A DNA stretch of 64,000 nucleotides, taken from positions 1 to 64,000 of the forward strand of contig CAVVOX010000007.1 in the NCBI GenBank assembly GCA_963749875.1, read 5' to 3'. Positions 15,737 through 25,510 of this stretch are shown here, piece by piece. A program made the translations under genes and the position numbers. Source of the stretch: JAHQVI01 sp963749875 (GTDB lineage: Bacteria; Pseudomonadota; Alphaproteobacteria; Rhizobiales; Rhodomicrobiaceae). Under the pieces are notes generated by a model, which saw nothing but the letters and a program-made list of their open reading frames with translations, was not told the DNA's origin and did not search any database. The first letter of the stretch is position 1, and every line of letters begins with the position of its first letter.

Positions 15737-17407
15737 ATGATGGCGAAAAACGATGCGGCTTTGGCTGAAGCGGCGATGGCCTCCAAGGCGTGGCCATTCG
15801 AGGAAGCGCGCAAGCTCGCGGCCCGTATCGGGAAACCGGGCTGGCATGGCGGCGAGGTGATTTTCTCCACCGGCTACGGGCCGTCCGGCCTGCCGCATAT
15901 CGGCACATTCGGCGAGGTGGCGCGAACCTCGATGGTCCGCCACGTCTTCGCGGGGATGACGGGCAAAAAAACGCGCCTGATCTGCTTCTCCGACGATATG
16001 GATGCGCTGCGCAAGGTGCCGGACAATGTGCCGAACCGCGATATGCTCGCTGAGCATCTCGGCAAGACTTTATCGAGTATCCCGGACCCGTTCACGAATG
16101 AATATCCGAGCTTTGCCGCGCACAACAATGCGCGGCTGATGCGCTTTCTGGATGCGTTCGGCTTCGACTATGAGTTCCTCTCCGCAACCGAATGCTACAA
16201 ATCTGGCGTGATGGACGCGACATTGCTCAAGATGCTCGCCGTCTACGACAAGGTGATGCAGATCATCCTGCCGACCATCGGGCCGGAGCGGCAGAAGACC
16301 TATTCACCCTTCCTGCCGATCTGTCCGCGCACGGGCCGGGTGCTGCAAGTGCCGATGATCGCGCGCGATCCGCAGGCGGGGACGGTCACCTATGTCGATC
16401 CGGAAACCAGCGAGAAGGTGGAGACGCCCGTGACGGGGGGGCGTGTGAAGTGCCAGTGGAAGGCCGACTGGGCGATGCGCTGGACGGCGCTCGGCGTCGA
16501 TTATGAGATGGCGGGCAAGGACCTGATCAATTCGGTGACGCTGTCCTCGAAGATCTGCCGGGCGCTCGGCGGCACGCCGCCCGACGGTTTCAATTACGAG
16601 CTGTTTCTCGACGAAAAGGGCGAAAAGATTTCCAAGTCGAAGGGCAACGGCATCACCATCGACGACTGGCTGACCTATGCGCCGCCGGAAAGCCTGTCGC
16701 TGTTCATGTATCAGAAGCCGAGAACGGCGAAGAAGCTCTATTTCGACGTGATCCCGAAGGCTGTCGATGAGTATTTCACCTTCCTCGGCAAATATCAGGA
16801 CGAGACGCCGGAGCAGCGGCTGGTGAACCCGGTCTGGCATATCCACGAGGGCGAGCCGCCGCAGACCCGGATGCCGGTGACGTTCGCTCTGCTGCTCAAT
16901 CTGGTGAGCGCCTCGAACGCGCACGACAAGGCCGTGCTCTGGGGCTTTATCGGCCGCTACGCGCCGGGCGTGACGCCTCAGAGCCATCCCGAACTCGACA
17001 AGCTGGTCGGCTATGCGATCGCCTATTTCCACGACTTCGTGAAGCCGACCAAGAGATTCCGTGCACCGACCGATCTGGAGCGCGCGGTGATCACCGAGCT
17101 TTACGAAAAGCTTGGCGGACTGCCGGAGAACTCGAGCGGCGAGGAGATACAGGCCGTCGTCTACGAGGTCGGCAAGGCGCACCAGTTCGACCCGCTGCGG
17201 GCGTGGTTCCAGGCGCTTTATGAGGTGCTGCTCGGCCAGTCGCAGGGTCCGCGTTTCGGCTCCTTCGTCGAGCTTTACGGGATCGCCGAGACACGGGAGA
17301 TGATCGCCGACCGGCTCGGGCTGGAACCGGACAAGCCGAAGAAGCGGTCCGCGAAACGCCCTGCAAAAAAAACGGCATCGAAGAAGACGGCCAAGGCCGG
17401 CGCTTAG
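15737..17407 (+). CDS. lysK: Class I lysyl-tRNA synthetase
   Basis: 556 residues. This is the class I (archaeal and alphaproteobacterial) type of lysine-tRNA ligase, which charges tRNA-Lys with lysine using ATP in the cytoplasm. The HIGH-type motif is PHIGTFGEV near residue 54 and the KMSKS-type motif is KISKSKG near residue 297. The usual class I length is about 520, and the extra C-terminal tail after residue 530 is Lys/Ala rich (KKRSAKRPAKKTASKK) and probably binds nucleic acid. ATG-ATG at 15737 and 15740 are both possible. mutY starts 3 bp after the stop, so the two are likely co-transcribed. Confidence 0.95.
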   Translation: MMAKNDAALAEAAMASKAWPFEEARKLAARIGKPGWHGGEVIFSTGYGPSGLPHIGTFGEVARTSMVRHVFAGMTGKKTRLICFSDDMDALRKVPDNVPNRDMLAEHLGKTLSSIPDPFTNEYPSFAAHNNARLMRFLDAFGFDYEFLSATECYKSGVMDATLLKMLAVYDKVMQIILPTIGPERQKTYSPFLPICPRTGRVLQVPMIARDPQAGTVTYVDPETSEKVETPVTGGRVKCQWKADWAMRWTALGVDYEMAGKDLINSVTLSSKICRALGGTPPDGFNYELFLDEKGEKISKSKGNGITIDDWLTYAPPESLSLFMYQKPRTAKKLYFDVIPKAVDEYFTFLGKYQDETPEQRLVNPVWHIHEGEPPQTRMPVTFALLLNLVSASNAHDKAVLWGFIGRYAPGVTPQSHPELDKLVGYAIAYFHDFVKPTKRFRAPTDLERAVITELYEKLGGLPENSSGEEIQAVVYEVGKAHQFDPLRAWFQALYEVLLGQSQGPRFGSFVELYGIAETREMIADRLGLEPDKPKKRSAKRPAKKTASKKTAKAGA

Positions 17408-17410
17408 CCG

Positions 17411-18502
17411 ATGGATGCGGACGGCCTCGCCCGTGACCTGCTTGCCTGGTACGACGCCTCGGCGCGCGCCCTGCCCTGGCGGCAGCCGCCCGGTGTCAGG
17501 CAGGAGCCTTACCGCGTCTGGCTGTCAGAGATCATGCTGCAGCAGACGACCGTGAAGGCCGTCATCCCCTATTATCACAAATTCCTGGCGCTCTGGCCGC
17601 GTGTCACGGACCTCGCCGCCGCCGAGCTGAACGATGTGCTCGCCGCATGGGCCGGGCTCGGCTATTACTCCCGCGCGCGCAATCTTCATGCCTGCGCACG
17701 AGGCGTCGTGGAACGGCATGGCGGACGCTTTCCGCCAAGCGAGGCGGAACTCTTGAGACTGCCCGGCATCGGCGCTTATACGGCGGCGGCGATTGCGGCG
17801 ATCGCCTATAATGAGCCGGCGGCGGCTGTCGATGGCAATATCGAGCGCGTCGTGGCGCGGCTGTTCGCGATCGAGGCCCCTCTCCCCGGCGCGAAAACGG
17901 AGATCAAGCGCCTGGCTCAAACGCTCGTGCCGTCGCGCCGGCCGGGCGATTTCACCCAAGCCATGATGGATCTGGGCGCAACGATCTGCTCGCCGCGGAT
18001 GCCGGCCTGCGCGCTGTGCCCGCTCAATCGGCACTGCGCCGCCTTTGCGCGCGGCATCGCATCCTCGGTTCCGCGGAAATCGGCGAAGAAAGAGAGGCCC
18101 AACCGCTACGGCGCGGCCTTCGTTGCCATCCGGCGTGACGGCGCGGTGCTCCTGCGGCGGCGGCCGCCCAAAGGGCTGCTCGGCGGAATGCTGGAAGTGC
18201 CGACGGGCGAATGGATGGGCGAGCGCCTGGATCGGGCGCGTGCGCTGGACGCCGCTCCGCTGGCTGCGGAATGGCTGGCGCTCACCGGTAGCGTCGGCCA
18301 CACCTTCACCCATTTTCATCTTGAGCTGGACGTCTATCGCGCTCAGGGCATCGCGCCGAATGCCGCGCCCGCCGGCTGCGATTGGTACGCTGCGGACGAA
18401 CTCCCCGGTGCGGCGCTTCCGAGCGTCATGCGCAAGGTGCTTGCCCATGCGATGCGCGGCAAACGAGCCTCCGCCGCGCCCCCGATCCGAAGGCTGGTCT
18501 GA
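17411..18502 (+). CDS. mutY: A/G-specific adenine DNA glycosylase
   Basis: 363 residues. MutY removes adenine mispaired with 8-oxoguanine in base-excision repair. Visible features are SEIMLQQTTVKAVIPYY, the helix-hairpin-helix LPGIGAYTAAAIAAIA, the catalytic-Asp segment AVDGNIERVVARL near residue 140, and the [4Fe-4S] Cys set CSPRMPACALCPLNRHC (about 193-209, spacing 6-2-5). A C-terminal NUDIX-like recognition domain starts near residue 230 with LLRRRPPKGLLGG. Length matches the family. It follows lysK by 3 bp. Confidence 0.95.
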   Translation: MDADGLARDLLAWYDASARALPWRQPPGVRQEPYRVWLSEIMLQQTTVKAVIPYYHKFLALWPRVTDLAAAELNDVLAAWAGLGYYSRARNLHACARGVVERHGGRFPPSEAELLRLPGIGAYTAAAIAAIAYNEPAAAVDGNIERVVARLFAIEAPLPGAKTEIKRLAQTLVPSRRPGDFTQAMMDLGATICSPRMPACALCPLNRHCAAFARGIASSVPRKSAKKERPNRYGAAFVAIRRDGAVLLRRRPPKGLLGGMLEVPTGEWMGERLDRARALDAAPLAAEWLALTGSVGHTFTHFHLELDVYRAQGIAPNAAPAGCDWYAADELPGAALPSVMRKVLAHAMRGKRASAAPPIRRLV

Positions 18503-18529
18503 TCCGGCATCGAAGCCGACGGAAACACG

Positions 18530-20026
18530 TCACTTCTGAGCCGACGCCGTCCGCACCGCGTCATAGGCCGTCATGATCTCTCGGAATAAGAGCCGCGCGG
18601 ACCGTTTCGAGCCTTCCTCGGTCAGATGGATATGGTCCTTGGCGGCAAGCGGCGGCTTGCTGTGCACCCAGGCATGAATGCCGCAAGGCCCGCCCATCAG
18701 CTTCGACCAATCCCAGAACAGTGCATTATGGGCGGCCGCGAGGCGCCGCAGCGTCGCCCGCACGGCCTCAAGCTGAACCGGCGGATGCCAGCGCGCCAGA
18801 CGCGGATCGTTCGCCTTGATCCGTTCGGCATAGTTGGCGCGTTCGGCCGGACTGAGCGCCCGGCAAACGTCGCTCATATGCACCGATCGGGCCGCGAATT
18901 TCGGCATCTCCGCGACATCGGGCGGACCGATGACCAGGAGCGAGGCCTTGGGCGCAGCGCGGCGCAGCCGGGCAATGGCAACGCTCGCCTTCGCCTCATA
19001 ATCGGTCAGATCGAGCTGATCGTTAAAGCTTTCGACCGTCCCATAGGAGAAGACGATCAAGTCGGGGGCCAGGCGCTTCAGATCCGCTTCCAGATAGCTC
19101 TGGTCCCAGCTGAGCGGCGTCAGCGCCGTTGCGCCGGGAAGCCCGAGATTGACATACCGTACGCCTGGCTTATCCGTGCCGATCGCGATGGAGTGGACCG
19201 TGACCCGTCCGTCCCCTTTCGGCCTGACCATGAGCTCGCGGGCGGATCGTTCGAGCCGGTAATTCCGCCAGCCCTTCGTTGGCGCCCGGGTGGAGGCTTC
19301 CTTGACCTCGCCGTCCAGGCTGATCAGGACGGTGCCGTTATCCGGTCCGCTGTCCAGCGTGATTTCGCTCCAGGAAAAATTGTGATCTTTGGCCGTGAGG
19401 CGAACCCATGCGTCGCGCTCGCTCGCAGTCAGCTTCGCGCCGGTAATCCCGAACGGGCCCGCGGCATCACCGGTGCTGAGGGCGACCGACCATTTGCCGC
19501 CGCGATCGAACTTCACGCCGTGCGCCAGATAAAGCCCCGGTGTCAGGAGCCCGCGACCCGCATCGCCGAAGCGGCTTTGAAACTGCTCGCGCAGGCCGCC
19601 GGAAAAACGGTCGGCCGCAATGTGGCTGTCGCCGATGTGAAGGATCGTTACGGTTTCTTTCTCGCCCCCCTTCTCCAGCTTTGCGAGAGCGGTGAAGAAC
19701 CGGTTCAGCGCGACATTGGCGGGAACTTCTGGGATATCTTCGATCGTGGGGATTTGCGGGACGCCGTCCTCGGCCGAGACGCTCGTCGTCCCGGCTGTGA
19801 AAATCGTCCTCTCCTGGCTGGCTTGCCGGATGTCGGGAGCGCTCTTATCCGAGCGGTTGACGCTCACCGTCTGGACCTGCCCGCTTTCCGCCGAGCCGAG
19901 ATTGTCCCCCTTGCGCCCTTTGGATTCAGTTTCAGGCAGACAGCCCGCCAGAGCCAATCCAATCAGGCCCAACGTCGCTATCCGCACTCCGTACCCCAGG
20001 AGTTTGGAGCCCTCCGACGCTTCCAT
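18530..20026 (-). CDS. SGNH/GDSL-hydrolase-like lipoprotein
   Basis: 498 residues. The N-terminus has a lipobox, GLALAGC, after a hydrophobic segment, so the protein is probably an outer-membrane or periplasmic lipoprotein. The catalytic domain begins TVTILHIGDSHIAADRFSGG, block I of SGNH hydrolases with the nucleophile Ser in GDSH. APDLIVFSYGTVESFN fits block III, with Thr instead of Asn. KDHIHLTEEGSKR holds the probable Asp/His pair. Such enzymes de-acetylate or esterify cell-wall or surface polysaccharides. It shares strand and context with a second SGNH protein and a lytic transglycosylase. Confidence 0.8.
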   Translation of the reverse strand: MEASEGSKLLGYGVRIATLGLIGLALAGCLPETESKGRKGDNLGSAESGQVQTVSVNRSDKSAPDIRQASQERTIFTAGTTSVSAEDGVPQIPTIEDIPEVPANVALNRFFTALAKLEKGGEKETVTILHIGDSHIAADRFSGGLREQFQSRFGDAGRGLLTPGLYLAHGVKFDRGGKWSVALSTGDAAGPFGITGAKLTASERDAWVRLTAKDHNFSWSEITLDSGPDNGTVLISLDGEVKEASTRAPTKGWRNYRLERSARELMVRPKGDGRVTVHSIAIGTDKPGVRYVNLGLPGATALTPLSWDQSYLEADLKRLAPDLIVFSYGTVESFNDQLDLTDYEAKASVAIARLRRAAPKASLLVIGPPDVAEMPKFAARSVHMSDVCRALSPAERANYAERIKANDPRLARWHPPVQLEAVRATLRRLAAAHNALFWDWSKLMGGPCGIHAWVHSKPPLAAKDHIHLTEEGSKRSARLLFREIMTAYDAVRTASAQK

Positions 20027-20082
20027 ACCGAACCGTCACCCCTCACTCATTGACGCAATACTCACCCGACCCTAAGCGATGC

Positions 20083-21363
20083 TTAGCTCCTAGGCCATCG
20101 AAAATCGTCAGCCCGGCCGGGCTTCGGCTCGAGAGCTTCTCCCTTCACCAATGTCTTATAATAGAGCCGTTCCGTGACGGGAAGGCGGCGCTCGCCGACA
20201 TTGACGTTCAGGTCCGAAACGGGCGAGACCGTGGCGAGCCCCGTGACGCCCTCGCTGATATCGCCGACAATCGTCTCGCCGGGCGGCGAATAGCCACTCG
20301 CAAAGACGGAGAGAGCAGGCTGCGGCAAATCGCCCGGCGGCGGCGTTTCGGCCGGCGCCACAGCAGGTTGCGGCTCCTCAGCCGCGCCATTGTCCTGCGC
20401 TCCCGGCAGCGGTGTCTGCCCTTCACTTTTTTCAGCGGACGGCTCATCGCTCTGCGGTTCGGTATCCGCCGTCTTTGCCGGCCGGCTCTCCTCGCGCGGC
20501 TTCGGGACGAGACGCGCCTGTTCCTCCTTATCGCCGGCGAGGGAGATATTGCGCTCGCTCCGCGCCGCTGCGAGATCCCGGCGGAGGATCACCTCGACAT
20601 AATTGGCAAGCTTGCGATTACCGCGCGTGGTGAAGGAGATGCCGTCGGAATCGCGCAGCCGTTTGTTCTGTCCGGTCAGATCGGGGCCGTAGGCGGCGTA
20701 TCCACCGAGCTGGTCTGTAAAGCCGCTCCAGGTGTCGATGTACTTCGTGCCGTTGATGTAGCTGCGCTCGCGAAGAATATCGTTGATGCGGGCCATCGCC
20801 TCGCTGGTCTTCGACGCGGCCATGATCGGATTGCCGACCCAGTAGACCGCGATGTTGTGTGCTTCGAGCGCCTTGATGAGCTTGTCCACCTCGACGGCAT
20901 AGGCATCGCGCCACTCATCGGTTCCCCAGCGCGCAACGCCATCCGGCAGCCGGATATTGCGCACATCGTTCATGCCCATCATCAGAACGGCAATGTGGAT
21001 CGGCTTGGATTTGGCGAGCTCCTCGACATCGGCAAGCCAGTCGGTCCGGTCCGGGCGGGCGAGGCCGGCCGAGGATTTGGTGGAGTTGATGATCTTGACC
21101 GTGCCGTCATCTTTGAAGGCTTCTTCCAGGCCGCTTGCGAGACCTGAGGCGAGATAATCGCCGAACACATGCAGATGATAACGGTCGGTCTGCGGGAAGG
21201 GATTGATGTAGCTGCGGGCGCGAAACGCCGCGGTGCTCGACTGCGCCGCCGCAACGACCGGCATGGCCGCGAGGGCGCAAAGGACGATTGCGGCCCAAAG
21301 CACGATCCGGCCGGCATGGCCGAGACGAACATCGTTCGCGTCAATGTCGGGACGCCGGATCAT
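20083..21363 (-). CDS. DUF459 family SGNH-hydrolase protein
   Basis: 426 residues with an N-terminal hydrophobic segment ending VVAAAQ (signal or anchor). The DUF459/SGNH domain spans about residues 60-270: HVFGDYLASGLASGL (block I, with Tyr in place of the usual Ser), AVLMMGMNDVRNIRLPDG (block III GxND) and DSDGISFTTRGNRKLANY for the last block. A long Pro/Glu/Ala-rich, probably disordered tail follows. Without a Ser nucleophile in block I it may be a binding rather than a hydrolytic protein. It lies between an SGNH lipoprotein and a murein transglycosylase. Confidence 0.85.
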   Translation of the reverse strand: MIRRPDIDANDVRLGHAGRIVLWAAIVLCALAAMPVVAAAQSSTAAFRARSYINPFPQTDRYHLHVFGDYLASGLASGLEEAFKDDGTVKIINSTKSSAGLARPDRTDWLADVEELAKSKPIHIAVLMMGMNDVRNIRLPDGVARWGTDEWRDAYAVEVDKLIKALEAHNIAVYWVGNPIMAASKTSEAMARINDILRERSYINGTKYIDTWSGFTDQLGGYAAYGPDLTGQNKRLRDSDGISFTTRGNRKLANYVEVILRRDLAAARSERNISLAGDKEEQARLVPKPREESRPAKTADTEPQSDEPSAEKSEGQTPLPGAQDNGAAEEPQPAVAPAETPPPGDLPQPALSVFASGYSPPGETIVGDISEGVTGLATVSPVSDLNVNVGERRLPVTERLYYKTLVKGEALEPKPGRADDFRWPRS

Positions 21364-21473
21364 TCCTGCTCAATTCTCCTCGCGCTTTCCCCTGCCGGCG
21401 CGAAGTTTAAAGCGAAGCCGTGAAGGACGGAAGGCCTTTCCGGCGCTTGCCCCACATGCGGCAAGCGGGCGTC

Positions 21474-22880
21474 CTATTGGCGCGTATTGAGCGCCTGCGA
21501 GCGTCCTCGGCCCAGCAGCTCCTTGAACAGGGAACGCGATGGGTAGCAATCCGGGTTGCGCTTTTTCGCCTTCTGATAGCGGCCGATCGCGACGCGCGTC
21601 TGCGCACCAAAAAGCCCGTCGGGCGTGCCCTCGAGAAAGCCCCGGTCCTTCAGAGCGACCTGCAGCCGGCAAAGGTTTTCGACCGAAAAATCGAAATCGT
21701 CGCCGGTTTTCTTCGGCCAGGATTTGTAAAAGGTGCATTCGCGGTTTTCCGTGTCGCAGCCTACGCGGTCGGCAAGATGACCGACGAACAGCGCGTAAAG
21801 ATCAGAGGTGTTATAGCTACGCAGAACATCGAAATTTTCCGTTGCGAGGAATGCCGGGCCGCGCGCGCCCGCCGGCAGCACCAGATAGGCGATATTGCGC
21901 AAATTCGGGAATGGCGGCTGCTCACGCCCAAGCCTCGGCACGCGGACAATGCCGAACTCGTCCTTCCAGCGCCCGATCGGCCAGCGATTGTCGCGGTTCT
22001 CGAATGTGCAGTCGAAGCGGGCGCTCGGCTCAGGCAGCCTGATCTCGTAGCCCCAGCTTCTTGCGCCGCTATGCCAGCCCCGGTCCTTCAGGACGTTGGC
22101 GGTCGTCGCCATGGCGTCCGGGATCGACTGCCAGACATCGCGCCGCCCGTCACGGTCGCCATCGACGGCGAAATCGAGAAATTCGTCGGGCATGATCTGC
22201 GTAAGGCCCGTCGCGCCCGCATAGGAGCTTCGGAACATCTCCGGCTTCATATGGCCGGCTTCGACCATCTTCAGCGCCGCAATGAGCTGATCGCGGCTCC
22301 ATTTGCGGCGGCTTTCATAGCCCGCATAGGCGTGCGAGGCGAGCGCGCGGAAGCCGTTGTGATCGAGACGGGCCTCACCATAGGCGGTCTCCCGGCCCCA
22401 TAGTCCCATCAGCATCAGATGCGGCACGCGGAAGAAGCGCTCGATCTCAAGAATATGGCGGTGCGCATCGGGCCCCTGTTTTTCCAGCTCCTGAAGGATG
22501 CTCCGCCCGCGCAGGGCAAGACGCCTCAAATATTTGGACGGAAAGTATTTCTCGGGCTGCAAAAACTCCGTCTGGGTGATCCTGTTGCAGCTGCGTGGAA
22601 GGCCGGTGCGCTCGCTCAGCTTCCGTCCGGCCGGGCGCTTTTTCTCGCCGGGACAGAAGACGCCGGGCAGCTTGCAGTCGGGCGTCAGCTTGGCGAAAAC
22701 CCGGTCGAAGGTGGCGCGGGAGACGCCGGCGGCTCTTGCTTCGGGCCAGAGATCGGAGACCCATTTCCGGAAGCTTCCCGGCTCGGCCGCAGCTTGTGCT
22801 GCACCGGGCAGAGCCGGGCTTGCGCAAAACAGGGCAAGAATGATGATTTGCAGCTTATGGCCGATCGCCGGATGAACCAT
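21474..22880 (-). CDS. Lytic murein transglycosylase (MltB-like) with peptidoglycan-binding domain
   Basis: About 468 residues from the ATG at 22880, which is directly followed by a signal peptide (HKLQIIILALFCASPALPG). A longer frame to 23003 adds 41 residues before the signal and is less likely. The SLT_2 domain contains the catalytic Glu in LMGLWGRETAYGEARLD and the motifs YAGATGLTQIMPDEF and DGDRDGRRDVW. A C-terminal PG_binding_1 domain (LCRLQVALKDRGFLEG, DGLFGAQTRVAIGRYQ) completes it. It cleaves glycan strands to 1,6-anhydromuropeptides in the periplasm. Neighbouring SGNH proteins suggest a cell-wall remodelling locus. Confidence 0.92.
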   Translation of the reverse strand: MVHPAIGHKLQIIILALFCASPALPGAAQAAAEPGSFRKWVSDLWPEARAAGVSRATFDRVFAKLTPDCKLPGVFCPGEKKRPAGRKLSERTGLPRSCNRITQTEFLQPEKYFPSKYLRRLALRGRSILQELEKQGPDAHRHILEIERFFRVPHLMLMGLWGRETAYGEARLDHNGFRALASHAYAGYESRRKWSRDQLIAALKMVEAGHMKPEMFRSSYAGATGLTQIMPDEFLDFAVDGDRDGRRDVWQSIPDAMATTANVLKDRGWHSGARSWGYEIRLPEPSARFDCTFENRDNRWPIGRWKDEFGIVRVPRLGREQPPFPNLRNIAYLVLPAGARGPAFLATENFDVLRSYNTSDLYALFVGHLADRVGCDTENRECTFYKSWPKKTGDDFDFSVENLCRLQVALKDRGFLEGTPDGLFGAQTRVAIGRYQKAKKRNPDCYPSRSLFKELLGRGRSQALNTRQ

Positions 22881-23096
22881 TCCGCGCTCCACATATCCCC
22901 ATAAATCGCGAATATTGGCAGAGACCGCTGCGCGTTTCCAGACCCGATTTGGCAGCCCGGGCAGCCGCCCACAGACAGTCCCCAAAGGTGAAACCGTAAC
23001 CACTCAGCTCTGGACGTCGTTTACACTTTGGGCGATAAGACCGGGATCGAGCAAGCCCAGAAACGAGCGAAATTTCTTTGAGATAAACCATCGCAA

Positions 23097-23990
23097 ATGA
23101 CTCAAACCATACGCAAAGCCGTATTCCCCGTTGCCGGTCTCGGCACACGTTTTCTGCCCGCAACCAAAGCAATGCCGAAAGAAATGCTGACGGTTGTTGA
23201 CCGGCCGGCAATACAACACGTCGTCGACGAAGCCCGGCAGGGCGGCATTGAGCACATGACCTTCGTCACGGGCCGCAATAAGGGCGTGATCGAGGACCAT
23301 TTCGATCGGCCGTTCGAGCTGGAGCACACGCTGCGCGAGCGCAACAAGCTTGCCGCGCTGGATGAGCTGGAGAAGTTCCTTCCAGGCCCCGGCCAGACCA
23401 GCTTCACCCGCCAGCAGGAGCCTTTGGGCCTTGGCCACGCCGTATGGTGCGCCCGTGACATTGTGGGGTACGAGCCCTTCGCCCTCCTCCTGCCCGACGT
23501 GCTCGTCAAATCGGAGGGACGGAGCTGCCTGGCACAGATGATGGAAGTCTATCAGGACCTTTCGGCGACGGGCGAGAAGGTCAATCTGATTGCGGTCGAG
23601 GAAGTGCCGCGGGAGGACGTGTCGAGCTACGGCATCGTCGACGTCGAACCAGGCGACGGGCCGGTCTGGCAGGTCAATTCCATGGTCGAGAAGCCGTCCG
23701 TCGAGGAAGCGCCGAGCAATCTCATTATTATGGGGCGCTATCTGCTTCAGCCGGAGATCTTCGAGATCCTGTCCAGTCAGGGACGCGGCGCCGGCGGCGA
23801 AATCCAGATTACCGACGCGATGAAAACGCTGATGAAGACACAGCGCTTTTTCGCCTATAAATATTCCGGGCGCAGCTTCGATTGCGGCTCAAAGCTCGGC
23901 TTTCTGCTCGCAAATGCCGTCTTCGCGCTCGACCATCAGGAATTCGGCCCGCGTTTTGCCGCAGAATTGCATAAACTGCTGAAACGATAG
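23097..23990 (+). CDS. galU: UTP-glucose-1-phosphate uridylyltransferase
   Basis: 297 residues, normal GalU length. It makes UDP-glucose from UTP and glucose-1-phosphate for surface polysaccharides. The nucleotide-binding signature is KAVFPVAGLGTRFLPATKAM followed by PKEMLTVVDRPAIQHVVDEA. LLPDVLV holds the metal-binding Asp region, and FDCGSKLGFLLANA is the conserved C-terminal motif. It is divergent from the transglycosylase gene, and a sugar-phosphate isomerase follows after 26 bp. Confidence 0.95.
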   Translation: MTQTIRKAVFPVAGLGTRFLPATKAMPKEMLTVVDRPAIQHVVDEARQGGIEHMTFVTGRNKGVIEDHFDRPFELEHTLRERNKLAALDELEKFLPGPGQTSFTRQQEPLGLGHAVWCARDIVGYEPFALLLPDVLVKSEGRSCLAQMMEVYQDLSATGEKVNLIAVEEVPREDVSSYGIVDVEPGDGPVWQVNSMVEKPSVEEAPSNLIIMGRYLLQPEIFEILSSQGRGAGGEIQITDAMKTLMKTQRFFAYKYSGRSFDCGSKLGFLLANAVFALDHQEFGPRFAAELHKLLKR

Positions 23991-24016
23991 ATGCGGCGTG
24001 GGGAAGGACAAGGCCC

Positions 24017-25048
24017 ATGCTTCGAAATGAGCGGCTCGGGGGAGCTGCATTGACCTCCGACAGACCCGACGAGGAAGCGGACGGGCCGATCAGCTCGGCA
24101 CGGCGGACGCTCGATCTGGAAATCAAAGGGCTTCTGGCGCTCAAAGAGGTAATCGACGACGGGCTTGGCGCGTCCTTCGTCGCAGCCATCGAGCTGATCC
24201 GGGATTCGCGCGGCCGCGTCATCGTGACGGGCATGGGCAAGAGCGGCCATATCGGCCAGAAGCTTGCCGCAACCCTTGCCTCCACCGGCACGCCGGCCTT
24301 TTTCGTTCATCCAAGCGAGGCCAGTCACGGCGATCTCGGCATGATCACCCGCAACGATGTCATCATCGCCCTGTCCTGGTCGGGTGAGACTGTGGAGCTC
24401 GGTAATATTCTCAGCTATTCCCGCCGCTTCCGCGTGCCGCTCATTGCGCTCACCTCGCGTGAGGACAGCGCGCTCGGCCGCGCCTCGGACATCGTGCTCA
24501 GACTACCGGTGTCGAAGGAAGCCTGTCCGCATGGCCTTGCACCGACCACCTCGACAGCCATGCAGCTTGCCATGGGCGACTGTCTGGCGATCGCGCTGCT
24601 GGAGGCGCGCGGCTTCAGCGCCACCGATTTCAAGGTTTTCCATCCCGGCGGGCAGCTCGGCGCCAATCTGAGATATGCGTCCGACCTCATGCATAAGGGC
24701 GACCGGGTTCCGCTGGCGCCGAAGACCCTGGCAATGAGCGAAGCGCTCGTCATCATCACGGAGAAAAGCTTCGGCTGCCTAGGCGTTGTCGATGAGGCCG
24801 GCATGCTTGCCGGAATCATCACCGATGGCGATCTCCGCCGCCATATGGGGCCGGATCTCCTGACCGCGCGCGTCGGCGACATCATGACAACGAAGCCGAA
24901 GACGATCTCGCCCGACACGCTGGCGAGCGCGGCGCTCGGCCTGATGAATTCAACCGAACGTCCATTTACCGCGCTCTTCGTGGTCGATGACGGCAAGCCC
25001 GTCGGCATCATTCACATCCACGACCTGCTGCGCGCAGGCGTCGCCTGA
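24017..25048 (+). CDS. kdsD: KpsF/GutQ family arabinose-5-phosphate isomerase
   Basis: 343 residues. An N-terminal SIS sugar-phosphate isomerase domain (GRVIVTGMGKSGHIGQKLAATLA, LSWSGETVEL) is followed by the KpsF signature CPHGLAPTTSTAMQLAMGD. Two CBS domains (about residues 220-343) come next. It converts ribulose-5-phosphate to arabinose-5-phosphate, the first step to KDO for lipopolysaccharide. KDO biosynthesis is the default role. A capsule-linked KpsF paralogue cannot be excluded. It follows galU in the same direction, which fits envelope sugar supply. Confidence 0.9.
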   Translation: MLRNERLGGAALTSDRPDEEADGPISSARRTLDLEIKGLLALKEVIDDGLGASFVAAIELIRDSRGRVIVTGMGKSGHIGQKLAATLASTGTPAFFVHPSEASHGDLGMITRNDVIIALSWSGETVELGNILSYSRRFRVPLIALTSREDSALGRASDIVLRLPVSKEACPHGLAPTTSTAMQLAMGDCLAIALLEARGFSATDFKVFHPGGQLGANLRYASDLMHKGDRVPLAPKTLAMSEALVIITEKSFGCLGVVDEAGMLAGIITDGDLRRHMGPDLLTARVGDIMTTKPKTISPDTLASAALGLMNSTERPFTALFVVDDGKPVGIIHIHDLLRAGVA

Positions 25049-25057
25049 ACTGCGGCA

Positions 25058-25387
25058 ATGGCGACGGGCAGGGATTTGCGGCGGATTGCGCTCTCGCTGG
25101 AGGGGACGACCGAGGCTCCGCATTTCGACCGCACGGCCTTCAAAGTGGCCCGCACCTACGTCACCCTCGCCGCTGACGGCCGCACCGCGAATTTCAAATT
25201 CGCGCCCGACGAGCAGGAGTTCAAATGCCTGCTGGCGCCGGACGCCTTCGCCACCGTGCCCAACGCCTGGGGACGGCAGGGCTGGACCACCGCGACCCTC
25301 GCCAAGCTTAGCACCGCCGAATTGAGAGCCGCCCTCGAGATGGCCTGGGAGCATGCCGTGGGGAAGAGATCCAAACGCGGCGGCTGA
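25058..25387 (+). CDS. MmcQ/YjbR family protein
   Basis: 109 residues of the CyaY-like MmcQ/YjbR fold: SLEGTTEAPHFDRTAFKV, then KFAPDEQEFKCLLAPDAF and GWTTATLAKLSTAELRAAL. These small proteins are often called DNA-binding by structure, and their real role is unknown. The start lies 9 bp after the kdsD stop, so it is probably in the same transcript. Confidence 0.87.
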   Translation: MATGRDLRRIALSLEGTTEAPHFDRTAFKVARTYVTLAADGRTANFKFAPDEQEFKCLLAPDAFATVPNAWGRQGWTTATLAKLSTAELRAALEMAWEHAVGKRSKRGG

Positions 25388-25510
25388 CCCGCCAGCCGAG
25401 ATGCATCAAGCCGTTCGGTCTTCCGGCGCGCGCTTTATGAACGTCTTCGCAATGGGAAACGACAAGAGGCCGCCCGCAAAGCCGTCCGGCGGCCCGCGAG
25501 CCTGCCCGCC

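Noticed and set aside
18626..20053. 475-codon plus-strand open frame
   Set aside because: Antisense to the SGNH lipoprotein gene, which has a lipobox and catalytic motifs; this frame has none.
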